Shown here piece after piece: positions 1-11,106 of a stretch of DNA of 64,000 nucleotides. Position numbers and translations under genes: made by a program. The stretch is taken from NCBI GenBank assembly GCA_036927565.1, contig JAYESD010000005.1, positions 86,592,301 through 86,656,300 of the forward strand, given 5' to 3'. Origin of the DNA: Tuctoria greenei. Lineage: Eukaryota; Streptophyta; Magnoliopsida; Poales; Poaceae. The notes below the pieces were generated by a model. The model had not been told where the DNA came from, did no database searches, and saw nothing but the letters and a program-made list of their open reading frames with translations. Each line of letters starts with the position of its first letter. Position 1 is the stretch's first letter.

Positions 1-2253
1 TATGATGCGTCAAAAGTTCTAAACAATAGTTGTTGTTCATATGTGTTAACATGTTTGGATTTATCAACATTATTAGGCTTTCTAGCTTGAGAGGAGTTTC
101 CCTTGACAAAAGCAATGCGCTCCTTGTTATTCTTGTGGGTTCTAGCATTTTGCTTTTCACCATAAGAATACCCAATGCCATATTTGACATTAGGAGGTTT
201 CACCATAAGAATACCCAATGCCATATTTGACATTAGGAGGTCTTGTGGCCAAGTATGCACTGCTTGCATACTTGACCTTCTCCTTGTCAAATATGCCACT
301 ACGGGAAGGATGCTTGCCCTTTGTCAAGTTCGACTTATCCTTCAAGTTAGTGTCAATTTTAACACATGCACAAGTAACAGTGGTTTCAGAATTTAAGTGT
401 TGAGAAGCTGAGCTGGAAGAGGATGAAGGGTCACTTTGCTTGAGTTACTCAACTTGTACCTCAAGGATCTTGTTAACTTTGGTTAAGTTAGCAAGTTCAT
501 CCTTGATGATTACATTTGAGTCGCTTAACTTCAAGCAAGCTTCCTTGCTTGAAGCTAACTCAAACTCTAGTGACTTGCTTCACTCCTTTTCAAGTTCAAG
601 GAGCTTTTTGATCTTAAGATACTCCTCCTTTTGAAGGATGATCATATATTCTTGGTGATCAACAAGCTCCTCCTTATCAATAAGTTTATCCATCAAGAAT
701 TTCATTTTTGCACCAGTTTTCTTATCTAAGACAACAAGCATATCTTCATTATCACTATAAGCATCACTATCGCTAGAGTAAAAGTGCGGGGAGGAAGATT
801 TAGTTGTTACCTTTCTTTTACCTTCCTTTGCCATTAGACATGTGTCGTTCTCCTTCCTTGCGCCAATAGTTGGGAAGAGGGTGGATTTCTTGGTTGTCTT
901 CTTCATGGCTATGCTAGCCATCTCCTCTTCGTCTTCAGATGAGGACTCATCATTGGAGTCCCACTCCTTTCCTAGGTGCGCCTGTCCAATTTGCCTTTTC
1001 TTCTTGAACATCTTCTTGGGTTGATGCTTTGTATCCTCGGTCTTCTTCTTGTTTTCTTCATAAGAACAATCAACTATGAAGTGGTCGTATTCACCATAGT
1101 TATAGCAATTGCGCCTCAACTTAGGTCTTAATTTGTCTTTGTGTCCTCCTTCATTTGATTTACCACCTTGTCTTCTTTTCATCATATTTTTTAATTTCTT
1201 CATAAAGAGGATCATATCATCTTTATCTATATCACTGCTTTCGTCGTCGATGTCCTCTTCTTGTTGAGCTTCTCGAGCTTCTTTTGACATGGGCTTGCAA
1301 GTCGACTTCAAAGCAACTCCTTTCTTCTTTGCCAGGGTGAGGTTGACAATCTCTTTGACATGTTTTGCTTGCTTTTCCATCATCTCAAAATTGATGATCT
1401 TTCCAAGCAATTCATCCGGGGTCATTTTCTTGTACCCAGTACTTTCTCTACTCATCGAACATAGAGTCACGTTGCGAGGCATGAAGGCTCTAAGAATTAG
1501 CTTCACCACCTCATGATCATTTCACTTTTTTCTTCCATAGGCTCGATCTTTATTGATGAGAGTCTTCAACCGATTGTACATGTCTTGCGGTGACTCATAT
1601 TCTTCTATGGCGAATCTTTCCAATTCGACTTCGATCATTTCAATCTTGGCCTCTCACACATGACGATCGCCTTTATGTGCAGTTTGTAATGTGCCCCATA
1701 TTTCCTTAGCAATCTCGAGTCCATCCACCTTGGTGAACTCGTCTCGTCTCAATGATGAAGTTATGACCGCCGCAGCTTGAGCATTCTGATGAATATCTTG
1801 CTCTTGACTTGGTGTGAGCTCTTCATCGTCATCCGGGATATCTATCCCTGTACACACTATATGCCACAAGATGGGGTTAAGTGATATTAAATGCATCTTC
1901 ATATTTTGCCTCCACATTGAATAATCATTGCCATCAAAGTATGAGCCTTTTCCTAGAGGAATTAATAAATAATGATTATTGTTTGAATTTAAACGATCAT
2001 AGTTGAAAGGATATCTCGAGTAGTCGGTGTGACTACTCCCCTTCTTCTTCTTCTTCTTCTTCTTCTCATCATTAATCTTTATCTTCCCTTTGGAGAGTGC
2101 CTTCTTCCTTAGGAGCACCTTGAGTTCAAGCGTCTCCTCATCATCATCCTCGAAGTCTTGGATGGCGTCGAGGAGCTTCTCCAATTTCTGAGTCTTTTCA
2201 TCTTCAACTTTCTCTTGGTTGAAGTTCTTGTGCACATCCTTAATGTCCGACAT
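1..2253 (-). pseudogene. Ty1/copia gag polyprotein (SIRE/Maximus-like), broken, 3' part beyond window
   Basis: The ATG at 2253 lies 37 bases downstream of the primer-binding site and opens a frame that resembles plant copia gag (UBN2-type): an acidic/lysine-rich N-terminus with a poly-Lys run encoded by (CTT)n at 2041-2066, the gag core at about 1500-2000, and a CCHC knuckle at about 1066-1107. The knuckle reads CYNYGEYDHFIVDC, so its second Cys is now Tyr. The same frame carries stops at 1654-1656, 1522-1524, 580-582 and 445-447, and a 43-bp duplication near 155-240 shifts it. Gag would package the RNA and form the particle; protease, integrase and reverse transcriptase should lie left of base 1. 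No function is expected. The assignment rests on domain order and on the adjoining LTR and primer site. Confidence 0.85.
155..240. repeat. 43-bp perfect tandem duplication inside copia gag
   Basis: Bases 155-197 and 198-240 are identical 43-mers containing ACCATAAGAATACCC. Because 43 is not a multiple of three, the duplication shifts the gag frame. It is probably a replication-slippage or double-strand-break-repair scar made after insertion. Confidence 0.9.
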
Positions 2254-2290
2254 CTTCTCTTCGAGCGATTAGTCTCCTTTTGAAGAGCCT

Positions 2291-2303
2291 TGCTCTAATA
2301 CCA
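2291..2303 (-). promoter_or_regulatory. Primer-binding site of copia-1 (initiator tRNA-Met type)
   Basis: On the minus strand TGGTATTAGAGCA follows the LTR end after a 6-base spacer. It differs by one base from the usual plant copia site TGGTATCAGAGC, which pairs with the 3' end of initiator tRNA-Met to prime minus-strand cDNA. It fixes the element's orientation and the left LTR boundary. Confidence 0.9.
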
Positions 2304-3065
2304 ATTGAATGTAGCCTAGAGGGGGTGAATAGGCTTTTTGAATTTTTCAATGAGTCCTGAAACACTTAGCAACCTGATCAAACACAGAGGAATCAGACTA
2401 GTCCGGTCGAGTGCGGACTAGTCCGGTGCATGCGGACTAGATTGATCATATTTGATCATTGATTTCGATCAAAGTACTCTATGCAGCGGAAATTGAGTTA
2501 CAAATAGAGTGTATTGCTTCAATAAAACTAGATGTGCACAAGTTAACTTTAGTTTCAAAGTTTTAACGTAAGTTGAACGAGATTGAGCACACCCTAGATC
2601 ACAATGAATAGTAAGAACAAAAACAAGTACACGATGATTTTTATCCCGTGGTTCGAATCCACAGAGGAAATCTACATCCACGTTGAGGAGCCCACGGAGG
2701 ACCGGGTCTTCACCAACCCTACCCTCATAAATCACCACGGAGGCCGATTCTCTTCCACTAATCACAAAGGGGTAAATAACCGTGTTCAAGGGCCCTTCTT
2801 ACAAGTTGAGGGCTCCCCAAGATTTACAAATCGAAACACCAACAAACACACTCAAAAAGTATGCAATGAAACAGCGAGAGTGTGTGAGAGAATCAAACCC
2901 AAGAGCTCAAGACGTGAAGAATGTGTCTCTCCTTCGATCTATGATTAATCCTCAAGTATTTGATCTTTCTTGTGTTGGATTGTGTGGAGAGATTTGTTTT
3001 CTGGGCTCTTAGATGGTGTGATGGCACAGGGGGTCGAGAGAGTTTGATTAGGGGTCGTAGACCTC

Positions 3066-3073
3066 TATTTATA
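3066..3073 (-). promoter_or_regulatory. TATA box of copia-1 LTR
   Basis: The minus strand reads CTAGTATAAATAGAGG, a textbook plant RNA polymerase II TATA box. It lies about 800 bases inside the LTR, which places the U3/R boundary roughly 30 bases downstream on the minus strand. Confidence 0.7.
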
Positions 3074-3113
3074 CTAGGGTTTCCAAAGGTTACCGTTAAG
3101 GTTTACAAAGTCT

Positions 3114-3625
3114 GGACTAGTCCGTGGTGGACTCCGGACTAGTTCGTTGTGCGGCGTGTGGGAATCACTAAGTGTCCTGAATTATCGAACTTGTCCGGCC
3201 GTGGGCGGACTAGTCCGATTTTGTCTCTAGAGATGTTCGGACTAGTCCAGCACATATCGGACTATTGCAGCATGGTGAATCTCTTAGTGAATTGAGGACA
3301 AGTCTGCACTTGGAGAACTTGTCCGATTTTAGTCAAAGAGGTTATCGGACTAGTCCGGATAAGATTGGACTAGTTCGGTGTCGTGGAATTTTGAAGGGAC
3401 TTGTCCGATGTTGGTCAGTGGGGATTTCGGACTAGTCTATGGAATATCGGACTTGCCCGATATTGATCAGAAGGATTATCGGACTAGTTCGGACTTTATC
3501 GGATGAGTCTGATGTGGACAAGTCTGATGCGGACAAGTCTGCACTGGGAGGACTTGTCCGATCCTGGACAGAGAGGTTATTGGACTAGTCCGGTGAACAT
3601 CAGACTAGTCCGGACCTGTGTAAAC
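3114..3625. repeat. Array of GGACTAGTCC / ACTTGTCC motifs in copia-1 U3
   Basis: The palindrome GGACTAGTCC or a one-base variant recurs here, for example at 3114, 3207, 3238, 3347 and 3582, interleaved with ACTTGTCC(G). In four cassettes the ACTTG site precedes GGACTAG by exactly 30 bases (3317-3347, 3399-3429, 3451-3481, 3552-3582). The 30-bp cassettes have related spacers, so they arose by local amplification. The array lies just upstream of the LTR TATA box on the minus strand. Confidence 0.85.
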
Positions 3626-3871
3626 TTGTGCAGTGAGAGTGTTTTATTTTGCTTGAGCTTTTGGGGTGTGTTTCTCTAACACACTTCATACACAAAGAAT
3701 ATTCTATTCATCTCTTGAGCTCTTTTCAACTTGATTCTTCACTCTCCTTTCTTTTTGCGCTTTCTTCATAATTTCATCGAAACGTGCGCTCATCTCAACA
3801 ATTTGGTTGGGATCTCATTTGTTTGTCATAAATCAACCAAAACCAACAAGGGATGCCTAGATGCACTTTCA

Positions 3872-5000
3872 CTCGTAACCAGAGGAATGCCAATGGTGAG
3901 CAGGAGAGCAATGAAGCGCCTCAGAACAACCAGGGACCTGCCCCAGGGAGCTATCAAGCTTGAGTAGCTATTGGCTATGCAGAACCAGCTCATGCAGACC
4001 ATGATACAGACAATGGGACAACTGCAAGCTGGTAACAACAATCAGCCTCACATGCTGCCACCACCACCCCCGCCACATCACAACCGGTTGGGAGAGTTTA
4101 TGAGGATCAGTCCGCCTACCTTTGCTCAAACCATAGATCCAATGGAAGCTAATGACTAGCTGAAGTCTGTTGAAAAGAAACATGCTATTGTCAAGTGCAG
4201 CGACAGGCAGAAGGTTCTTTTTGTCTCACACCATTTGATGGGAGTTGCTGCAGATTGGTGGGAATCTTTATGCAATGCCCTTGAAAATAAAGAGAGAATC
4301 ACCTGGGCTGAATTCAAGGAGAAGTTCCGTTCTCACTATGTGCCAGAGGGAGTTATGATACTGAGAAGACAAGAATTTGAAAACCTCAGGCGAGGAAGGA
4401 TGAGTGTGTGTGAGTACCTCAATAAATTCACTTAACTGTCTCGATATGCTCTAGAAGACATCAACACTGATAGCAGGAAGCAATATCTGTTCATGAGGGG
4501 TATTAACAACGAAATTCAGGTTCAATTGCTCAATGCTGACTGTGCAAACTTCCAAAAGTTGGTTGACAAGGCTATTGTGGTTGAGAACAAGATTCGGGAG
4601 ATGGATCTAGGCCACAAGAGGAAGATGCCATATCAGGGACAACCGCAAGGAAGCAATGCCCACCCTCGCTATGCGCCACCTGCTACACCCTATTACAACT
4701 CATCTGCTGCTGCATATCGCCCTGCTTATCCATCGCGACTGCAACAGCCAATGCAGCCACGCCCACCCATGCAAGCACCTCGCTTACCTATGCAGCCTGC
4801 ACCATGCCCAAATATGCTGCTTATGCTCAAAATCAGTCTCATCCTAACTTTGCTGGCACCACAGGTGGAAAGACTTGCTATGCTTGTGGTCAGACAGGAT
4901 ATTTTTCTAATCAATGCCCAAGGTCAGGTCAGGGTCAGATGAACAATGTTGCAAAGCAGAATCCAAGGTCCAATGGAGGAGCAACTCAAGGCAACTGAGG
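3872..5000 (+). pseudogene. Tekay gag, interrupted and frameshifted
   Basis: Right of the copia LTR the frame resembles a chromovirus gag N-terminus (RNQRNANGEQ...), then has a stop and a frameshift before the gag core. The core runs from about 4150 to 4600 with the typical WWESL and AEFKEKFRSHYVPEG segments, and is broken by stops near 4158 and 4433. A Pro/Gln-rich linker follows, then a zinc knuckle near 4876-4920 reading CYACGQTGYFSNQC. The knuckle His is replaced by Tyr. The protein would form the capsid and bind RNA, but this copy cannot. Confidence 0.8.
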
Positions 5001-6835
5001 ACCACAGAATTTTGCTCGTGGCAAGGTGAACCATGTGTCTGCACAAGAGACTCAGCAAGCTGAAGATGTTGTGATTGGTATGTTTCTCGCCAACTCCAAC
5101 CCCGCGACAGTATTATTTGATTATGGATCATCCAATTCATTCATCTCATCAAATTATGTTGCAAAGCATAGCATGCCAATATCATACCTGAAGTTTACTT
5201 TATTGGTAAAATCTCCTGGAGGAGAGATGAGGACAAATATAGTATGTCCAAAAGTAGTCCTGAACTCGCAAGGCTTGGACATCATACTTCGAATGGATTG
5301 GCTAAGGAAGCATAACGGAGTAATTAGTGTGCTACTCGGACAGTTCAATTGACAAATGAAGAAGGAGTCAGTGTAGAGTTCAAGGCAGTTCAACCGACAA
5401 CCAAGAGGGCCATGGTAAATCATGCAGAAGGAGTGACCTTGGAGGAGATTCTAGTCATTCGAGAGTACACAAATGTGTTTCCTGAGGAATTATCAGGTAT
5501 GCCACCTGATTGCGACATCGAGTTTCTCATTGATTTAATACCTAGAACTGCACCTATAGCAAAGAGGCCATATAGGATGCCTCCTAAGGAACTAGCAGAG
5601 CTCAAGAAGCAAATTCAAGAGCAGTTAGAGAAGGGTTTTATACACCCAAGTACGTTGCAATGGGGAGCCCAAGTGCTCTTCGTAGATAAGAAGGATGGAT
5701 CCAAAAGAATGTGTGTAGATTACCTGTCTCTCAACAAGGTGACAATCAAGAATAAGTACACTCTACCACGTATTGAAGATCTGTTGGACCAGATGAAGGG
5801 AGCCAGAATATTCTCTAAGATTGATATTCAGTCAGGATATTTCCAAATGAATATTAGACCGTCAAACATACCCAAAACAGCTTTCAAGACACGGTATGGA
5901 TCCTATGAGTACACGGTCATGTCATTTGGATTGAATAATGCACCCGCATACTTCATGTATCTTATGAACAAGGTTTTCTTGAAGTACATGGATAAGTTTG
6001 TGGTAGTGTTCATCGATGACATCATGATCTACTCGAAAAGTGAAGAAGAGCGTGAAAAGAATTTAAGGCTAACATTGCAGAAATTGCGAGAGCATCAGTT
6101 GTATGCCAAGTTCAACAAGTGCCAATTTTGGTTGAGGGAGATATCATTCTCAGGCCATATCATATCTTGAGGAGGAGTGTTAGTCGACCCAGGGAAGGTT
6201 AGAGATGTGTTGAAGTGGGAACAACCGCAGAATGTTAAGGAAATAATGAGTTTTCTTGGAATGGTTGGATATTACCGTCGATTCACCAAGGAATTTTCCA
6301 GGATAGCGAAGCCCATGACTGAACTGGTAATGAAGGAGAAGACATTCAAGTGGACCCAAGCTTGTCAAGACAGTTTTGAGGAGCTAAAGAAGAGGTTAAC
6401 CGCAACACCTGTGTTGGTATTGCCAGATGTGAGCAAGAGCGACGACATCTATTGTGATGCTTCAAGGCAAGGACATGGATGTGTATTAATGCAAGAAGGC
6501 TGAGTAGTAGCTTATGCATCCAGGTAGTTGAAGAAACATGAGCAGAACTATCCTACGCATGATCTCGAACTCGTCGCCTTAGTGCATGCATTGAAGATTT
6601 GGAGAAATTATGTTCTTAGTCATAGGTGTGAGATTTATATGGATCATAAGAGTCTCAAGTACATATTCACTTAGACAGATCTAAATTTGAGGCAACGAAG
6701 ATGGTTGGAACTCATCAAGGACTATGATGTAGGAATCAATTATCATCCAGGAAAGCCAACATAGTGGTTGATGCTTTAAGTCGAAAGGGAGCAAGCCACC
6801 AGCTTACCGTTCGTTAATTACCACCTGAACTCTGC
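5001..6835 (+). pseudogene. Tekay protease, reverse transcriptase and RNase H, degenerate
   Basis: A retropepsin-like region around 5070-5340 carries LFDYGSS where an active-site D-S/T-G triad is expected. The longest open stretch (5349-6170) is a Ty3/gypsy reverse transcriptase with the KKDGSKRMCVDY, PFGL-like (SFGLNNAP) and FIDD catalytic segments. After a stop at 6168-6170 the thumb and RNase H continue (CDASRQGHGC near 6450) through stops near 6501, 6526 and 6672 to about 6835. The family copies RNA into cDNA; the interruptions make this copy inactive. Confidence 0.85.
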
Positions 6836-8308
6836 TAGGAGTTTGAACAGTTGAATCTTGGATTTGTGAATGAGATGGGAGCAATGGAAGTGAATCCAAC
6901 CCTGGAACAAGAAATTCGAGAAGGTCAAATGAAGGACAAGGAAATCCAGGAAATCAAAGAATGGACCCAAGAAGGGAGAGAATTCAGATTTGATGAGGAT
7001 GACCAAGGTACTCTATGGCTTGGGAAATGGATTGTTGTGCCCAATGATAAGCGTCTCCGAGATGTACAAAGATGTACAAGGACCTGAAGATGTGCAACTG
7101 GTGGGATGGTATGAAAAGGGACATAGCAGAATATGTGGCATTGTGTGATGTATGTCAATGAGTCAAAGCTGAGCATCAAAGACTAGCTGGATTATTACAA
7201 CCATTGAAGATTCTAGAATGGAAGTGGGAAGAGGTTGGTATGGTTTTTATAGTTGGTTTGCCTCGCACTTCAACAGGTTATGACTCAATATGGGTTATTG
7301 TGGATCGGTTGACGAAATCAACGCATTTCATTCCTGTCAAGACTACCTATAGTGGAGCCAAGATGGCAGAACTGTATATGGGAAGAATAATGTGTTTACA
7401 TGGAGTGCCCATGAAAATAGTGTATGATCGAGGTTATCAGTTTACCTCGAGGTTCTGGCAAAAGCTGCATAAATCAATGGGGACTCAATTGAAATTCAGT
7501 TCTGCGTATCACCCTCAGACGGACGGACAGACCGAGAGGACAAATCAGATACTAGAGGATTTGCTGAGAGCTTATGCACTAAAATATGGAGGATGTTGGG
7601 ACAAAAGTCTGCCATATGCTGAATTTTTCTACAACAACAGTTATCAAGCAAGCTTGAAGATGTCGCCATATGAAGCATTGTACGGGAGAAGGTGTAGAAC
7701 ACCCTTGTTTTGGAATGAGACGGGGGAAACTCAAGTATTTGGACCTGATGTGATCCAAGATGCCGAAAAGCAAGTGCAGACCATCCGCGAGAACTTAAGG
7801 GTTGCTCAATCAAGACAGAAGGGTTATGCGGATAATAGGCGAAGAAAAATAGCTTTTGAGGTGGGAGACTTCGTATACCTCAAAGTGTCACATATGCGAG
7901 GTCACAAGCGATTTAATGTCAAAGGCAAGTTGGCACCTCGCTATATTGGACCATTCAAGATTTAGGACAAACGGGGAAAAGTAGCCTACAAATTGGACAT
8001 GCCAGCACATCTATTGTATGTTCATGATGTGTTTCATGTTTCTCAGCTCAAAAAGTTCTTCAGGGTGCCAGAAGAGCAAGTACCGATAGAAGAGTTGGAG
8101 CTTGAGGAGGATTTGACCTATGCCGAGCAACCTGTAAAAATCTTGGAAACCAAGGAGAGGGTCACGAGAAACAAGGTTATTAGATGGTGCAAAATTCAAT
8201 GGAAGCATCACACAGAATCAGAGGCAACTTGGGAGCTGGAGGGTGAACTCAAGAAGGAATTTCCCTATCTCTTTCCTTTCATGTCGAATCTCGAGGGTGA
8301 GATTCATT
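6836..8308 (+). pseudogene. Tekay integrase with C-terminal chromodomain
   Basis: The zinc-binding half is eroded, with stops around 7085-7200. The core 7204-7965 is open: VIVDRLTKS holds the first catalytic Asp, IVYDRGYQF the second and DGQTERTNQ the Glu. A stop at 7963-7965 precedes the GPY/F-like tail, whose GPF segment is present. After it, 7993-8308 encodes a chromodomain-like segment (IRWCKIQWKHHTESEATWE, near 8180-8240). In chromoviruses this module directs integration to heterochromatin, which agrees with the setting. The loss of continuity makes activity unlikely. Confidence 0.85.
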
Positions 8309-8322
8309 TTAAGGGGGGTAGG
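8309..8322 (+). promoter_or_regulatory. Polypurine tract of the Tekay element
   Basis: TTAAGGGGGGTAGG lies two bases before the LTR start TGTAACACCC. This is the primer for plus-strand cDNA synthesis and defines the left edge of the 3' LTR. Confidence 0.8.
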
Positions 8323-8457
8323 TTTGTAACACCCTCATTTTCATGCATAATGCATTGCATACATCCTCTTACATGTTTAATATTAAGCCATGCGGAAAGG
8401 AACAAGATTAAAATGAATTTAGGCTTAATCTGGAAGTTTCAGTTTGTCAGAGTACAT

Positions 8458-8751
8458 ACTTGTCCGGCCTCTGAACCGGACTAGTCCGGTATTGCCTTTC
8501 TGACTCAGAAAATTCAGTTTCTTCAGAGTCTGGACTTGTCTGGCACAGGGTGTGGACTAGTCCGTTGATGGCCCTGATATTCTTCGGACTTGTTCGATTT
8601 CGAGCGGAGTAGTCCGATTGTATCCAGAATCTAAGCCCGAATAACCTTTTTCTTTGAACCCTGGACTTGTCCGGCTTTATAGACCGGACTAGTCCAATTT
8701 TTCCTCTTTTTCGAAACGGACTTGTCCGGTCCCTATTGCGGACTAGTCCGG
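8458..8751. repeat. Five ACTTGTCC-GGACTAGTCC dyads in Tekay U3
   Basis: Five dyads start at 8458, 8534, 8588, 8665 and 8720. Within each, ACTTGTCC (or a variant) precedes GGACTAGTCC (or a variant) by 20, 20, 18, 21 and 20 bases. The dyads themselves are spaced 76, 54, 77 and 55 bases. The intervening sequences are largely dissimilar while the motifs are kept. The array ends about 185 bases upstream of the TATA box. Confidence 0.85.
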
Positions 8752-8934
8752 CCTTTGGAAATCAACTCGGATTATTTTTTTCTCCACGATTTTGTTTTGG
8801 GTAATTTCCTAATTTGGGCCCAAGAACTCCGTGCCCAACCTCAGAGGGGCCCAAGTTGAATCCACCTCGGCCCTTATCCATCCCCCTATCGAATTCCGCT
8901 TGGAATCCACCCCAAAACCCTAACCTCTCCACCC

Positions 8935-8942
8935 TATATAAA
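8935..8942 (+). promoter_or_regulatory. TATA box of the Tekay LTR
   Basis: CCCTATATAAACAACCC is a strong plant TATA context about 610 bases into the LTR. It implies transcription start near 8965-8975. Confidence 0.7.
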
Positions 8943-11106
8943 CAACCCAATACCCCCTCACCTCTCCATCAAGTTGAAAACCCCTTGCTGCCACTTTTGC
9001 ATTGCACTGTCGTCAAGATCAAGTCCAGAGGCAAGGAGGAGGGGAGAAACACGAAGAAGGACTAGTCAAGATCAATCTTCATCGATTCCTCGACCATTGA
9101 TGTTCTTCATTCAAGTTCTTCATCAACTCATCTCCATCAAGCCCTAATTGCCAAGATCCAAGCCTCATGTCAAAACATTGATCTTTGGATCTCTAAACAC
9201 GTGGTACACCCTCTACATCCAAGTTTCTATGTAAATTGAACCCCAATTCTTGTAGATCAAGAAAACCCTAAAAATCCAATTCTGTCCAGGACAGACTAGT
9301 CCAACCCTGAAAATGGACTATTCCGGCCTCTGAATCTGAATTGTGCTGAATTAATTCCAAACAAACTCAAGTCAATTCCAAACTTGTTCAAACTTGTTGA
9401 AAACTATTAGAACTAGTTAATAAACATTGCTAGCAACTCATTGACAAGTTTTACCTCACAATTGCATTAAGCATGCATATCATGGCATATTGAGTACTAT
9501 ATGAGCATTAATTTATTGAATTATGTGTTTTGCATGTATGTCGCTCGAAAAAGAAGGAATTTCCATAGAGAGTGCTTTCGAGGACCTACAAAACCAGAAC
9601 TATGAAGCCTTTGATCCAAACCAAGCTCAAGAGCAAGGCAAGTGTCCTTGACCATATTGATCCCGTTTTAAATGTTTTGTTTGCAAAATTGCATGCTTGT
9701 GTCAATATGATGGGAAAACCCAATTGTAGGTGTTTACAAGTTCTGTATGACCACCCTTGTCGCTTGAACCCTATGTAGAGAGTCAGGAAGGGTATTTTAC
9801 ACTTTTGCATCGCTATACTCAAATTGGGTTTAAAAAACACTCATACTCCTTAATTATGAACTATTGAACATGTGAATGATGAGAATTGATAATAATGACC
9901 CTTTAGCACCATGGTGCCTAAGGATCTAAGCAAGTTGGTAATGTGGAATGGGTTGGACTGTTTCGGTGGTTTTGCTTGCTTTAGATCTAAGGACCGGTTC
10001 GTGGAGCGACCATCCAGGATTTACAGTGCCACCACAAGGCCAAGTTTGGGTGCGGCTTAGCTGACTAATTAGTGAATTGCCAGTGTTGTTTGGACCATTA
10101 AGATTGCTCAGCGAAGGGGTAGTCGGAATGGGTTTGTAGTTGATGGTGGGACTACCCTGGGATCCGAATGGCTCAAGAGGGGGCCCTTGGTTGGATGTGC
10201 TCAGATGGAGACATCACCACCGGTGAAACCTCAGTGGGGTCTAAATAGGCTAGTAATAACTTTGTAAAGGCTATTTTGTGATCTCTTGGCCACACACCTA
10301 AGGAAGTGTGAGACAACATAATTGAGATTCCATAGTCATCGAAAGGTGATGAAATCACGAACTTGTGGGTAAAGTAGTACAACCTCTGCAGAGTGTGTCT
10401 AAAACTATCATGATAGCCATGCTCCTGATCATGAGCAACCTGGACCCTCACATGATTAGAATTTGGACTTTAGCTTGGTTTAATGGCTGAAATTGAATTG
10501 GGAATAGGTACTGAATAATTAATTGGCTTTAGTATATGGAATTGTTGAAATCAAGATATATGAGCAGTTATGAGTTGATTATGGATTATTATTACTGAAG
10601 CTGGTTATTTAAGTTGAAAGTGATGATTATTTGGGTTATTTCGGAAGGACCTCAACTAATAATGATATAATTGTATTTTCAACCGTTTTGAATGTACTTT
10701 TATGCAATCACCCTATATTATTATCGTCCTTTGTTAAAGCTACATGTCATTACTTTCTCACACCTACTGAGTACGACATGTGCTCACCCTTGCTATTCCC
10801 CCACCAAATCCATACGCAGGCAACCAGGTGTAGTACCAGGAGGATTTTGAGGAGTACTAGGTGTGCGTGTTAGCGTCAAACTTGCCTGTGGAGTTGAAGT
10901 CTTTAGTGTTTAGTTTTTCCGCTGTAGTTTCTTTAGTGCTTGTAATCGATACTATTGGGTGTGTAATAAGGTACTATTATTAGTATTATTGTTTGATACA
11001 TGGTTATAATTTGTTTATCAATTGTGAAACATTTGTGTATGTGTGTTGAACATCCTGGGCACACATATGCCTTACGCTTGGTTCATTTTCGGAACTGGGT
11101 GTCACA

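Larger units (their letters stand above)
2310..3871 (-). mobile_element. 5' LTR of copia-1 (SIRE/Maximus-like)
   Basis: On the minus strand the LTR begins TGAAAGTGCATCTAGG and ends CTAGGCTACA, giving TG...CA ends and a length of 1,562 bp. It is followed by the primer-binding site at 2303. The outer end abuts Tekay gag sequence at 3872, so the element inserted into that gag. A minus-strand TATA box lies at 3066-3073. Upstream of it the U3 holds an array of GGACTAGTCC-related motifs; a smaller cluster sits at 2395-2445. The second LTR and the target duplication are outside the window and could not be checked. Confidence 0.85.
3872..11106 (+). mobile_element. Tekay-type chromovirus (Ty3/gypsy), 5' end displaced by copia-1
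   Basis: The order gag, protease, reverse transcriptase, RNase H, integrase and C-terminal chromodomain, followed by a polypurine tract and an LTR of about 2.8 kb starting TGTAACACCC, fits the Tekay/Del chromovirus lineage. The 5' LTR and start of gag are missing because copia-1 inserted into gag; they should lie beyond base 1. The right LTR ends GGGTGTCACA at 11106, inside a CACTA transposase frame. Many stops and frameshifts mark it as old and non-autonomous. Confidence 0.85.
8325..11106 (+). mobile_element. 3' LTR of the Tekay element
   Basis: The LTR starts TGTAACACCC and ends GGGTGTCACA, an imperfect inverted pair with TG...CA ends. Its 2,782 bp is long but usual for Tekay. The TATA box is at 8935-8942, so U3 is roughly 8325-8965. 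U3 contains an array of ACTTGTCC/GGACTAGTCC dyads at 8458-8751 and a weaker pair at about 9292-9330. The partner LTR is off the window. Short open frames inside it look fortuitous. Confidence 0.85.

Noticed and set aside
3207..3625. Motif array in the copia-1 LTR read as a CRISPR-like array
   Set aside because: Spacing is irregular, spacers are partly related, the repeat is about 10 bases and the context is a plant LTR.
9572..10873. Several 60-90 codon frames inside the Tekay 3' LTR
   Set aside because: Short, no conserved motifs, and located in R/U5 of an LTR; treated as chance frames.
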